A DNA stretch of 16,233 nt from a bacterium (GTDB lineage: Bacteria; Eremiobacterota; Eremiobacteria; Baltobacterales; Baltobacteraceae), in assembly GCA_021781095.1 (NCBI GenBank), contig JAJXXM010000179.1:1-16233 (forward strand). Direction: 5' to 3'. Below the pieces are notes generated by a model that worked only from the letters and a program-made list of their open reading frames with translations, was not told where the DNA came from and searched no databases. A program made the position numbers and the translations under genes. Numbering within the stretch: position 1 is the first letter of the stretch; each line of letters opens with the position of its first letter. Positions 7,177 through 14,246 of the stretch are shown in pieces.

Positions 7177-8391
7177 ATGACCTATTTCCACACGCACCGC
7201 CGAGCAACGATCGTCGCGGCAGCGATCGTTGCGCTCGCGATCCTCGCGCTGCTGTTCTTCCGCGGACACGGCACCGGCGGCATCGCCGCTTCGGGAACGA
7301 TCGAAGTCACGCAGAGCGATGTCGCATCGAAGGTCGAAGGACGGCTCATTCAACTGCGAGTCCACGACGGCGAATCGGTGCGAAAGGGAGAGATCCTCGC
7401 CGTTCTGGAGCGCCTCGACCCCACGTTGCGACTTCGCCAAGCACGAGCGCAACTTCACGCCGCCACGGCGCAGGTTGCTGCGGCGCGCGCCGCCTACCGA
7501 CTGCAGGAAGCGACCTACACCGCGACGCTCGCTCAGGCGGGTGAGGGCGTCGCGATCGCACGTTCGAATCTCGGCACGGCGAGCGAGACGCTCGGCATCG
7601 AACGTCGGGCAACCTCGCTCGCGCTCGACCAAGCGGAGGCCCAACTCGTCGCCGCGCGCGCGACCTACGCCAGGACGCGCCTCGATTACGAGCGCGACCA
7701 GAACCTCGTCCGCACCGGCGATATTGCCAAACAAGTTCTCGACGATGCCCGCGACAACTATGCGAGCGCGGCGGCGCAACTACGAGCGCGCCAGGATGCC
7801 GTCGCACTCGCGCGCGCCGATCTCCGCACGGTGCAGATCCGGCGTTTCGGCGTCATCGCGTCGCGTTCGCAACAGGGGCAGGCCGTAGCCTCCTATCGAA
7901 CCGCTCGCGCACAACGCGAACTCGTGCGTCAACGTGCGGCACAGCTCGCCGATGCGGAGGCGCAGGTCGCGCAGGCATCGGCACAGGTCGGTATCGCCGC
8001 GGACCAAGTTCGCGAAACCGAACTCGTCGCGCCCTTCGACGGCGTGGTGCTCTCGCACAACTTCGAAGTCGGTGATCTTATCGAGCCCGGGGCCGCCGTC
8101 CTGACCGTCGGCGACCTCACGCATCCCTATCTCTACGTGTACGTCAGCGAGAGCGATCTCCCGCACGTTAAAGCGGGAATGGCCGCGGAAGCCACCGTCG
8201 ACGGGATGCCGGGCAGGATTTTTCACGGAACGGTGAGCGAGATCGCCACCAACGCCGAGTTCACGCCGGAGAACGTGCAAACGAAATCCGAGCGAATCGA
8301 CTACCTCGTCTTTCGCATCAAGATTCAATTTCAGGACCCGACCGAAACGCTCAAACCGGGCCTCCCCGCCGACGCGGTGATTCATGGGTGA
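7177..8391 (+). CDS. HlyD/YbhG-type membrane-fusion (adaptor) protein of an ABC exporter
   Basis: The ATG at 7177 gives 404 aa that begin with a short cytoplasmic stretch and one membrane anchor (about residues 9-28). An upstream in-frame extension to 6943 would add residues unlike the family and overlap the small gene. Domains in order: barrel-sandwich half (SGTIEVTQSDVASKVEGRL, about 37-75), a long Ala/Arg/Glu-rich alpha-helical coiled-coil hairpin (about 76-280), the second barrel-sandwich half (ELVAPFDGVVLSHNFEVG), and a beta-barrel domain. The latter includes EFTPENVQTKSER, a motif typical of YbhG-like adaptors. It should link the inner-membrane ABC pump to an outer-membrane channel, which is not encoded here. 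The stop lies 3 nt before the first ATPase gene. Confidence 0.88.
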   Translation: MTYFHTHRRATIVAAAIVALAILALLFFRGHGTGGIAASGTIEVTQSDVASKVEGRLIQLRVHDGESVRKGEILAVLERLDPTLRLRQARAQLHAATAQVAAARAAYRLQEATYTATLAQAGEGVAIARSNLGTASETLGIERRATSLALDQAEAQLVAARATYARTRLDYERDQNLVRTGDIAKQVLDDARDNYASAAAQLRARQDAVALARADLRTVQIRRFGVIASRSQQGQAVASYRTARAQRELVRQRAAQLADAEAQVAQASAQVGIAADQVRETELVAPFDGVVLSHNFEVGDLIEPGAAVLTVGDLTHPYLYVYVSESDLPHVKAGMAAEATVDGMPGRIFHGTVSEIATNAEFTPENVQTKSERIDYLVFRIKIQFQDPTETLKPGLPADAVIHG

Positions 8392-8394
8392 GCG

Positions 8395-9312
8395 ATGAGC
8401 GTGGCCTTGCAGTTGACGGGGCTGACGCGCCGCTTCGCCGCGACCACCGCCGTCGATCGGCTCTCGCTCGACGTAGCGAGCGGCGAAATATTCGCCTTGG
8501 TCGGCCCCGATGGGGCGGGGAAGACGACGCTGATGCGTCTGGTCTGCGGCGCGCTCGCAGCCGACGAAGGTGGGGCGCTCGTCGACGGAATCGACGTCAT
8601 CACCGAAACGGAACGCGTGCAGAGTGCGGTCGGGTATATGCCGCAGCGATTCAGCCTCTATCCCGATCTCTCGGTTATGGAGAACCTCCGCTTTTACGGA
8701 GCGATCTTCGGGATACCGCGATCCGATTTTGAGGCCCGTGCGCGATCCTTGCTCGCCGATTTCGCGCTCGGCGATTTCGCCGATCGTCTCGCAGAAGCGC
8801 TCTCCGGCGGGATGAAACAGAAGCTTGCGTTGGCTTGTACGCTCATTCATCGTCCGAACACGATCCTGCTCGACGAGCCGACGGCGGGCGTCGACCCCAT
8901 TTCGCGCCGAGAATTCTGGCGTCTGCTGTACGGTATCAATCGCTCGGGGACGACGATCTTCGTCAGTACGCCGTATATGGACGAAGCGGAACGAGCGACG
9001 CGGGTCGCCTTTATGACCGACGGAAAGATCGTCAGCGTCGGCACGCCCGCCGAACTCAAAGCGGCGTTGCACGGCGAGGTGGTAGAGGTGCGTTGCTCGC
9101 GCTACCGTGACGCACGGAGAGCGCTGCACGGAATCCCTTCGGTCAGAAGCGTCGAGATGTTCGGCGACGCCCTGCACGTCCTCGTTGACTCAGCCGAAAC
9201 GAGCATTCCGGATTTTCGGCGTCGGTTGCAAGCGGTCGGAATCGACGACGGAGCGTTTCGGAACGTCCCGCCCTCCCTCGAGGACGCATTCGTCGCGAAG
9301 TTGAGCGCATGA
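8395..9312 (+). CDS. ABC exporter ATPase, first of a pair (YbhF N-half-like), H-loop His replaced by Pro
   Basis: This 305-aa single-domain ABC ATPase has Walker A GPDGAGKT (residues 37-44), Q-loop YMPQ (Gln84), canonical signature LSGGMKQK (136-143) and Walker B TILLDEP (Asp160, Glu161). The H-loop, normally TTH.., reads FVSTPYMDEAE, with Pro at 193 where the second ATPase has His. Such a change appears in the first half of fused double ATPases of the YbhF/RbbA type, so it is probably a lineage trait rather than an error. The C-terminal 80 residues form the small beta-rich domain usual for exporters of this type. It is expected to pair with the second ATPase to drive the ABC-2 permease. Its stop overlaps the next ATG (ATGA at 9309-9312). 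Confidence 0.9.
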   Translation: MSVALQLTGLTRRFAATTAVDRLSLDVASGEIFALVGPDGAGKTTLMRLVCGALAADEGGALVDGIDVITETERVQSAVGYMPQRFSLYPDLSVMENLRFYGAIFGIPRSDFEARARSLLADFALGDFADRLAEALSGGMKQKLALACTLIHRPNTILLDEPTAGVDPISRREFWRLLYGINRSGTTIFVSTPYMDEAERATRVAFMTDGKIVSVGTPAELKAALHGEVVEVRCSRYRDARRALHGIPSVRSVEMFGDALHVLVDSAETSIPDFRRRLQAVGIDDGAFRNVPPSLEDAFVAKLSA

Positions 9313-10229
9313 CGACCAGCGTCCACGTCGAGTCGCTCACACGACGCTTCGGCTCCTTCGTCGCCGTCGACGCGATCTCGTTCGATATTCAAGCCGGGGA
9401 AATTTGGGGCTTCCTCGGCCCGAACGGATCGGGGAAGTCGACGACGATACGCATGCTCTGCGGCGTCTTGGCTCCCAGCGAAGGGACGGCAGAGGTGCTG
9501 GGGATCGATGTCGCTCGCGACCCCGAGGCCGTCAAGTTGCGCATCGGGTATATGTCCCAAGGATCGACGTTATGGGCCGATCTTACCGTGATCGAACACG
9601 TGCGCTTTTACGCCGGACTCTACGGCATGAGCGGACGCGAAGGCGAAGAGCGCATCGCCGCCTGGATGCAACGCACCGGGTTGAGCGAACGGCGCAACCA
9701 ACTTGCCGGGGCGCTCCCGGGCGGCTACCGCAAGCGGCTCGCGCTCGCGTGCACGCTGCTCCACGCTCCACAGATGATTTTTCTCGACGAGCCGACCGCC
9801 GGCGTCGACCCGGTCTCGCGGCGCGAGTTCTGGGATATTATCGTCGGCCTCGCAGATGAGGGCACGACCGTCATGGTCACCACGCACTATCTCGATGAAG
9901 CCGAACACTGCAACCGACTGGCGATGATTTATAACGGGAAGATCGTCGCCTCCGGAACGCCCGAATCGTTAAAACACCTACCGCAAATCGGCACGATGGT
10001 CGAAATTCTCTCCGACGACTGCGTCGGTGTCCTGGAAGCAATCGAAACGCTGCCGTTCGTTCGTGGAGCGGGGCTCTACGGTTCCTCACTGCACGTCGCG
10101 CTCGCAAGCACGGGAGATATCGAACGGCTCGGCTCGGCGCTCGCCGCCACCGGTCTCAACGCACGGCCTCCGCAGCCCGTGGTACCGTCGCTCGAAGACG
10201 TCTTCGCCAGCGTGGTGGGATCGCCATGA
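9309..10229 (+). CDS. ABC exporter ATPase, second of a pair (YbhF C-half-like), degenerate signature
   Basis: This 306-aa protein aligns without gaps to the first ATPase over its ABC core. Walker A is GPNGSGKST (37-45), Q-loop YMSQ (Gln84), Walker B MIFLDEP (Asp160, Glu161), and the H-loop His193 is intact in VTTHYLDEAEH. The signature is degenerate: LPGGYRKR (136-143), with Pro at 137 replacing the usual Ser. In a head-to-tail dimer with the first ATPase, the missing His of that protein and this altered signature lie in the same composite site, while the other site is canonical. The C-terminal region resembles the regulatory domain seen in drug-type ABC-2 exporters. It overlaps both neighbours by 4 nt, indicating tightly coupled translation and a stoichiometric complex. 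Confidence 0.9.
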   Translation: MTTSVHVESLTRRFGSFVAVDAISFDIQAGEIWGFLGPNGSGKSTTIRMLCGVLAPSEGTAEVLGIDVARDPEAVKLRIGYMSQGSTLWADLTVIEHVRFYAGLYGMSGREGEERIAAWMQRTGLSERRNQLAGALPGGYRKRLALACTLLHAPQMIFLDEPTAGVDPVSRREFWDIIVGLADEGTTVMVTTHYLDEAEHCNRLAMIYNGKIVASGTPESLKHLPQIGTMVEILSDDCVGVLEAIETLPFVRGAGLYGSSLHVALASTGDIERLGSALAATGLNARPPQPVVPSLEDVFASVVGSP

Positions 10230-11353
10230 ATTGGCGACGCGCCTGGACCATCGCGCGCAAGGAATACACGCAGTTCTTCCGCGATAAGCGTACCGTCGCC
10301 GCAACGATGTTGCTGCCGCTGATTCAAGTCGTTTTATACGGGTATCTCTCCAGCGACGTTCGGTACCAGCCGACGGTCGTCTGGGATCTGTCGCGCAGTG
10401 CGGAGAGCAGACAACTGCTCGAAGCTTTTTCCAACTCGCAGTACTTTTCGATGAAGTACCGCGCGCAGAGCATGGGCGGCGTGGTGCGGCGGATCGCCGA
10501 TGGACGGGCGCTCGCCGGTATCGTCATTCCGCCGAATTATGCATCGCTGCTGCATCGGGGGAAGACGCCGCAAGTAATGGTCGCCGTCGATGCCTCCGAC
10601 GCAACCGCCGCGCGCACGAGCCTATCGGTCGCTCAAGCGATCGGCGCCAGCGTGAGCGCCGGCATCCAGCGCAAAGCCGCCATAAAGCGCGGCATTCCGA
10701 TTCCGAAGATCGGCGTCGATATTCGCGCGCGCGCTTGGTATAACACGGCGCTTCGCCAAGAAGTCTTTATCGTTCCCGGCGTGCTCGCACTGGTGATGCA
10801 ATTCACGATGACGTTCCTGAGCATGAGCACCATCGTCCGAGAGCGCGAGCTGGGGACGCTCGAACAGCTCGTCGTGAGCCCGATTCGCTCCTCGGAGCTC
10901 ATGCTTGGGAAAATGCTCCCGCTCATGACGATCGGCTACATCAACGTTACCGCGATCCTGTTGATGGCCGTCCTTTGGTTCGGCGTCCCGGTCGCCGGAA
11001 GCGTGCTCTTGCTCTACTTTACGGTGCTCGTATTTTTTTTCACAACGTTAGGAACCGGCATTCTCGTATCGACGGTCGCTAAAACGTATATTCAGGCGAT
11101 TCAGCTTATCCAGTTCTTCTTAATGCCGAGCATGTTACTCTCCGGTTTTATTTTCCCGGTCGACGCAATGCCCGTCCCCTTGCAGGCGCTCTCCTACCTC
11201 GTACCGCTCACGTATTTTCTCGTCATCGTGCGCGGCATTATCATCAAAGGCATCGGGATCGATTATCTTTGGCCGCAGATCGCTCTCCTCGCAGCCCTCG
11301 GGCTCGGGGTGTTTATCTTCGCGGTGACGCGCTTTCAGAAACGCATCGATTAG
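10226..11353 (+). CDS. ABC-2 type exporter permease (YbhS/YbhR-like)
   Basis: This 375-aa protein has the ABC-2 membrane architecture. An N-terminal amphipathic stretch (WTIARKEYTQFFRDKRT) and first membrane helix (about 29-46) are followed by an extracytoplasmic domain (about 47-175). Then come five more helices, including the conserved segment STIVRERELGTLEQLVVSPI between the second and third helices. The end FAVTRFQKRID is typical of the family. It should export a hydrophobic compound, drug or envelope component using the two ATPases and the adaptor upstream; the substrate is unknown. Related E. coli operons carry two permease genes, whereas only one is present here, so it either homodimerises or has a partner elsewhere. 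The ATG overlaps the preceding stop (ATGA at 10226-10229). Confidence 0.9.
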   Translation: MNWRRAWTIARKEYTQFFRDKRTVAATMLLPLIQVVLYGYLSSDVRYQPTVVWDLSRSAESRQLLEAFSNSQYFSMKYRAQSMGGVVRRIADGRALAGIVIPPNYASLLHRGKTPQVMVAVDASDATAARTSLSVAQAIGASVSAGIQRKAAIKRGIPIPKIGVDIRARAWYNTALRQEVFIVPGVLALVMQFTMTFLSMSTIVRERELGTLEQLVVSPIRSSELMLGKMLPLMTIGYINVTAILLMAVLWFGVPVAGSVLLLYFTVLVFFFTTLGTGILVSTVAKTYIQAIQLIQFFLMPSMLLSGFIFPVDAMPVPLQALSYLVPLTYFLVIVRGIIIKGIGIDYLWPQIALLAALGLGVFIFAVTRFQKRID

Positions 11354-11403
11354 CTCGTCGCTCCGCACGCGAGACCCACGCCCCGACCCATAACGGAGCT
11401 AAT
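11349..11403. terminator. Inverted repeat carrying both convergent stop codons, possible terminator
   Basis: ATTAGCTC (11349-11356) and GAGCTAAT (11396-11403) are perfect reverse complements and contain the stop codons of the permease (TAG, plus) and of the stress-type gene (TAG, minus). The loop is 39 nt and no T-tract follows, so this is weak evidence for a shared terminator. Confidence 0.25.
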
Positions 11404-11899
11404 GCATGAGCGCGCGACGGACGAGCTTTCGATCCGCGTGCGACTTGAGTGCCACGATGACCGCGACGCCGCCGTTACGAACGCCGACCCGCCAATCTTC
11501 GGCCTCCGCCCCAAGTTCGAGTAGCCCGCCGATGATGCTGCCGCCGACCGCCCCGAAACTCGCTCCCGCGAGTGTTGCGGCCAACGGCCCTGCGACGAAC
11601 GGCGCGGCGATTCCCTCGGTCGCCGCGATGACGGCAGCGGTCGAGGCCGCCGCGATGACGGCGCCGATCGTCGCACCGGTCGCTGCACCGAGCACGCCGC
11701 CGTTATCGCCGAAGCCGCCGGAGATCGCCATCGGCGACGTATCGCTTTCGAAATTTCGGTCCACGGGAAGGTCGGCTTCGCTGACGATCAGGCTGATGCG
11801 GTCGTCATCGTAACCGGCTGCATGGAGTCTATCGAGCGTTCGTTCGGCATGGGCACGATCGGCGTAGAGTTTGGATTCGTATTCAATGGTTTGCGTCAT
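11399..11899 (-). CDS. General-stress-type protein (GSP17M/YflT-like N-terminus) with a glycine/alanine hydrophobic core
   Basis: The start at 11899 (MTQTIEYESK) is preferred because GAGGTG lies 6 nt upstream and the 47 extra residues of the longer frame look non-coding. The 166-aa product has three parts. Residues 7-42 (KLYADRAHAERTLDRLHAAG, then ISLIVSEA) resemble the ferredoxin-like GSP17M/YflT stress domain. A long Gly/Ala-rich hydrophobic core (about 60-130) with GxxxG patterns such as GAATGATIGAVI and GASFGAVGGSIIGGLLELG is a glycine-zipper-like region that may insert in or associate with membranes. The last strand, GGVAVIVAL, completes the first fold. Similar proteins are linked to general stress, but no specific activity is known. 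It is divergently oriented from the YifB-type ATPase, with 103 nt between the starts. Confidence 0.6.
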   Translation of the reverse strand: MTQTIEYESKLYADRAHAERTLDRLHAAGYDDDRISLIVSEADLPVDRNFESDTSPMAISGGFGDNGGVLGAATGATIGAVIAAASTAAVIAATEGIAAPFVAGPLAATLAGASFGAVGGSIIGGLLELGAEAEDWRVGVRNGGVAVIVALKSHADRKLVRRALMH

Positions 11900-12002
11900 C
11901 GTACACCTCGTACTCTCGTTTGTACCCCGCAACGAGCGAGAGCATGCATACTTTCGTTGGAGCTCTTGTCGCAACGCTCTACCGTCGCAAAGGACGAGCG
12001 AT

Positions 12003-13541
12003 ATGCTCAGCCGCGCCTTTTCGGCCGCGATGCACGGCATCGACGGCTATATCGTCGGCATTGAAGCCGACAGCTCCGCCGGTACGCCGGCCTTCGCTAT
12101 CGTCGGCTTACCGGACCGCGCGCTCGGCGAAGCTCGCGATCGCGTTCGCGCCGCGATTTTTAATTCCGGTTTTGCATTTCCAGCGGGACGCCTGTTGGTG
12201 AATCTCTCTCCGGCGGATCTTCGCAAAGAGGGCCCGGCTTTCGATATGGCGATCGCCCTCGCGTTGCTCGCCATCGACGAACAAGTCCCGCCGGAACGGC
12301 TCCGCAGCTTCATCGCGCTCGGCGAGCTCGCACTCGACGGCTCGCTGCGCCCCATCGCGGGGCTCTTACCGATGCTGCTCGGGGCGAAGCATGCCGGCTT
12401 TACCGAGTTCCTGATTCCGCGCAGCAATCTCGACGAAGCCTCGCTCGTCGACGGCATCGAACTCTACGCACTCGACTCCCTCGCCGATGCCGTCGCAACG
12501 GTCTCCGGAAACGGGCAACGCTGGCGCAAACGCACCTCACCACCGGAATTGCAGCGGCACGACGCTGCAGCGCACGGCGATCTCGCCGACGTTCGCGGGC
12601 AGATCGCATCGAAACGGGCGCTCGAAATAGCCGCGGCGGGCGGGCACAATTTGCTCTTCGTGGGCCCGCCGGGATGCGGGAAGACGATGCTGGCGCGCCG
12701 CTTGCCGGGCATCTTACCACCGATGACGCTTAACGAGGCGCTCGACGTAACGAAAATTTACAGCATCGCCGGCGTTTTGGGGAGCGAGCGCGGAATCGTG
12801 CGCGTTCGCCCGTTTCGCTTTCCCCACCACACGATTAGCCACGTAGCGCTCGTCGGCGGCGGCAGCAATGCGCGCCCCGGTGAGATATCGCTCGCGCATA
12901 ACGGGGTGCTTTTTCTCGACGAGCTGCCGGAGTTTTCGCGCAGCACGATCGAGGTCCTCAGGCAACCACTCGAAGAAGGCGTCGTAACGATCGCGCGCGC
13001 GGCCGGGAGTTTTTGCTATCCGGCACGCTTTCAACTCGTCGCGTCGATGAATCCCTGCCCCTGCGGCTTTCGCGGCGTGCGGAACGCCGAGTGTCGCTGC
13101 GACGATGCCGCGGTCGCACGGTACGCCAACAAGTTATCGGGGCCGCTGCTCGATCGCATCGATCTTCAGATCGAAATCGCGCGCGTTCCGTTCGACGATA
13201 TGGTGCGGCGCGAAGGCGCGGAATCGTCGGCGCAGGTACGCCTGCGCGTCCTCTCCGCACGCGAGCGGCAAGTGCATCGGCTCGCCCACCTCGGGCTCAG
13301 CGCGAACGCCGATATTCCCGCCGCGGCGGTGCGCACGCTTTGCGCGCTCGACGGTGCGGCGCTCAAACTTATGGAACGTGCGAGCGCGAAGCGGCAATTT
13401 TCAGCGCGCGCCGTCGACCGGCTCGCACGCGTTGCGCGCACGATCGCCGATCTTGCCGGAAGCGAGCAGATTGCGGCGGAGCACGTCGCCGAAGCGATCG
13501 GCTACCGAAGCCTCGAGCGCCTCGTCAGCGCGGGGCTTTGA
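12003..13541 (+). CDS. comM: YifB/ComM-family Mg-chelatase-like AAA+ ATPase
   Basis: The ATG at 12003 yields 512 aa, the normal family length, starting MLSRAFSAAMHGIDGYIVGI as expected. AAGGA lies about 8 nt upstream. The longer frame to 11871 adds residues unrelated to the family. The N-terminal Lon-like ChlI domain (about 1-175) carries FAIVGLPDRALGEARDRVRAA. Next is the AAA+ Mg-chelatase domain with Walker A GPPGCGKT (221-228), Walker B GVLFLDELPEF (about 301), the family hallmark NPCPCGF followed by a Cys-rich patch (about 350), and a C-terminal helical domain. In naturally competent bacteria ComM is a hexameric branch-migration helicase that extends recombination during transformation. 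Whether this host is competent cannot be seen here. Confidence 0.93.
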   Translation: MLSRAFSAAMHGIDGYIVGIEADSSAGTPAFAIVGLPDRALGEARDRVRAAIFNSGFAFPAGRLLVNLSPADLRKEGPAFDMAIALALLAIDEQVPPERLRSFIALGELALDGSLRPIAGLLPMLLGAKHAGFTEFLIPRSNLDEASLVDGIELYALDSLADAVATVSGNGQRWRKRTSPPELQRHDAAAHGDLADVRGQIASKRALEIAAAGGHNLLFVGPPGCGKTMLARRLPGILPPMTLNEALDVTKIYSIAGVLGSERGIVRVRPFRFPHHTISHVALVGGGSNARPGEISLAHNGVLFLDELPEFSRSTIEVLRQPLEEGVVTIARAAGSFCYPARFQLVASMNPCPCGFRGVRNAECRCDDAAVARYANKLSGPLLDRIDLQIEIARVPFDDMVRREGAESSAQVRLRVLSARERQVHRLAHLGLSANADIPAAAVRTLCALDGAALKLMERASAKRQFSARAVDRLARVARTIADLAGSEQIAAEHVAEAIGYRSLERLVSAGL

Positions 13542-13572
13542 CATCATGATGCCTATTAGATATCATCACGAT
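13538..13572 (+). promoter_or_regulatory. Near-consensus sigma-70-type promoter with a palindromic operator candidate, driving the vapBC pair
   Basis: TTGACA (13538-13543) is a perfect -35 box. After exactly 17 nt, TATCAT (13561-13566) matches 5 of 6 of the -10 consensus. Initiation about 7 nt downstream would fall at or next to the GTG start at 13573. The 10-nt palindrome CATCATGATG (13542-13551) covers the end of the -35 and the spacer, and TGATG (13547-13551)/CATCA (13565-13569) form a wider inverted repeat over the -10. Antitoxin autorepression sites typically lie in such positions. The -35 overlaps the stop of the ComM-type gene. Confidence 0.65.
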
Positions 13573-13815
13573 GTGAGAACGACCTTGACGCTCGACGACG
13601 ACGTCGCCCAGAGACTCGCGGACGAAGCACGGCGAACGCGTCGCAGCTTCAAAGCCGTGGTCAACGAGGCGTTACGCCTCGGCTTACTGCAGCAGCACTC
13701 CGGCTCCCAGCAGCCGTTTTGCGTACGGGCGCACCCATTAGGACTCCGCGAGGGCATGAATCTGGCGGATATCGAGAGCCTCCTCGATCGCCTCGATGGT
13801 GCGACTCGCCGTTGA
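13573..13815 (+). CDS. vapB: VapB-type antitoxin
   Basis: The GTG start at 13573 gives 80 aa beginning MRTTLTLDDDVAQRL, the classic N-terminus of the VapB/DUF2191 group: a DNA-binding strand followed by two helices (ADEARRTRRSFKAVVNEALRLGL). The C-terminal half (about 45-80, with GMNLADIESLLDRLDG) should wrap the toxin. Two in-frame ATGs at 13546 and 13549 would add nine or eight residues, but both lie upstream of the -10 box at 13561. If that promoter is used, they are not in the mRNA and the transcript is leaderless. There is no Shine-Dalgarno before the GTG. The antitoxin should neutralise the VapC RNase encoded immediately downstream and repress the shared promoter. Its stop overlaps the toxin start by 3 nt. 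Confidence 0.82.
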   Translation: MRTTLTLDDDVAQRLADEARRTRRSFKAVVNEALRLGLLQQHSGSQQPFCVRAHPLGLREGMNLADIESLLDRLDGATRR

Positions 13816-14246
13816 AACTCCTCGACGTCAACCTGCTCTTGTACGCCTACGACGCTTCGTCGCCATTACATGAGCGTGCGCGCTCATGGTTTGAATCCTG
13901 CATGAATGAACCGGAACCCATCGGGTTTCCGCTCGCAACAATCGTCGCCTTCGTGCGCCTCGCGACCGATGCGCGAGTCTTCGAGCGGCCGTTCGAGACT
14001 GACACGGCCTGCTCGCTCGTGGACGAATGGCTCTCGGCGCCCTCCGCGCACCTCGTTCTCCCGAGCACTCGTCACTGGGAGATCCTCAGCGAGCTTTCGA
14101 TTGAGGCGCAGGTTCGGGGAGCGCTTGTGCCCGATGCACATCTCGCCGCCTGCGCAATTGAAAACGGAGCGACGCTTTATACGCACGACCGAGATTTTTT
14201 GCGTTTCGATCGGCTCCGGGTCGAATTTCCCCTAACCCCCGTTTAG
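13812..14246 (+). CDS. vapC: VapC-type PIN-domain ribonuclease toxin
   Basis: Translation from TTG at 13812 (overlapping the antitoxin stop as TTGA) gives 144 aa starting MKLLDVNLLLYAYDASSPLH, as PIN toxins do. There is no ATG or GTG in this frame near the domain start. Acidic residues expected to hold Mg2+ are Asp5, Asp108 in LVPDAHLA, and Asp126/Asp128 in YTHDRDF. The remaining motifs (FVRLATDARVFERP, DEWLSAP, RHWEIL, AIENGATL) match the mycobacterial-type PIN subgroup. The Glu often found before 'F.R' in other VapC groups is Ala46 here, which fits my memory of that subgroup. It is expected to cleave specific RNAs when VapB is degraded. The stop overlaps that of the convergent Crp/Fnr gene. 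Confidence 0.87.
   Translation: MKLLDVNLLLYAYDASSPLHERARSWFESCMNEPEPIGFPLATIVAFVRLATDARVFERPFETDTACSLVDEWLSAPSAHLVLPSTRHWEILSELSIEAQVRGALVPDAHLAACAIENGATLYTHDRDFLRFDRLRVEFPLTPV

Noticed and set aside
7780..9177. A 465-codon minus-strand frame antisense to the adaptor and first ATPase
   Set aside because: No recognisable motifs and no ribosome-binding site; the plus-strand genes are unambiguous.
11871..12002. N-terminal extension of the YifB/ComM-type ATPase
   Set aside because: The extra residues have no family similarity and overlap the divergent gene; the ATG at 12003 gives the canonical N-terminus and has AAGGA upstream.
11900..12040. Longer start for the glycine-zipper stress-type gene
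   Set aside because: The extra 47 residues overlap the divergent ATPase start and lack any pattern, whereas GAGGTG precedes the ATG at 11899.
13546..13572. ATG starts for the antitoxin at 13546 or 13549
   Set aside because: They add residues (MMPIRYHHD) not seen in the family and lie upstream of the -10 box of a near-consensus promoter; kept only as an alternative.
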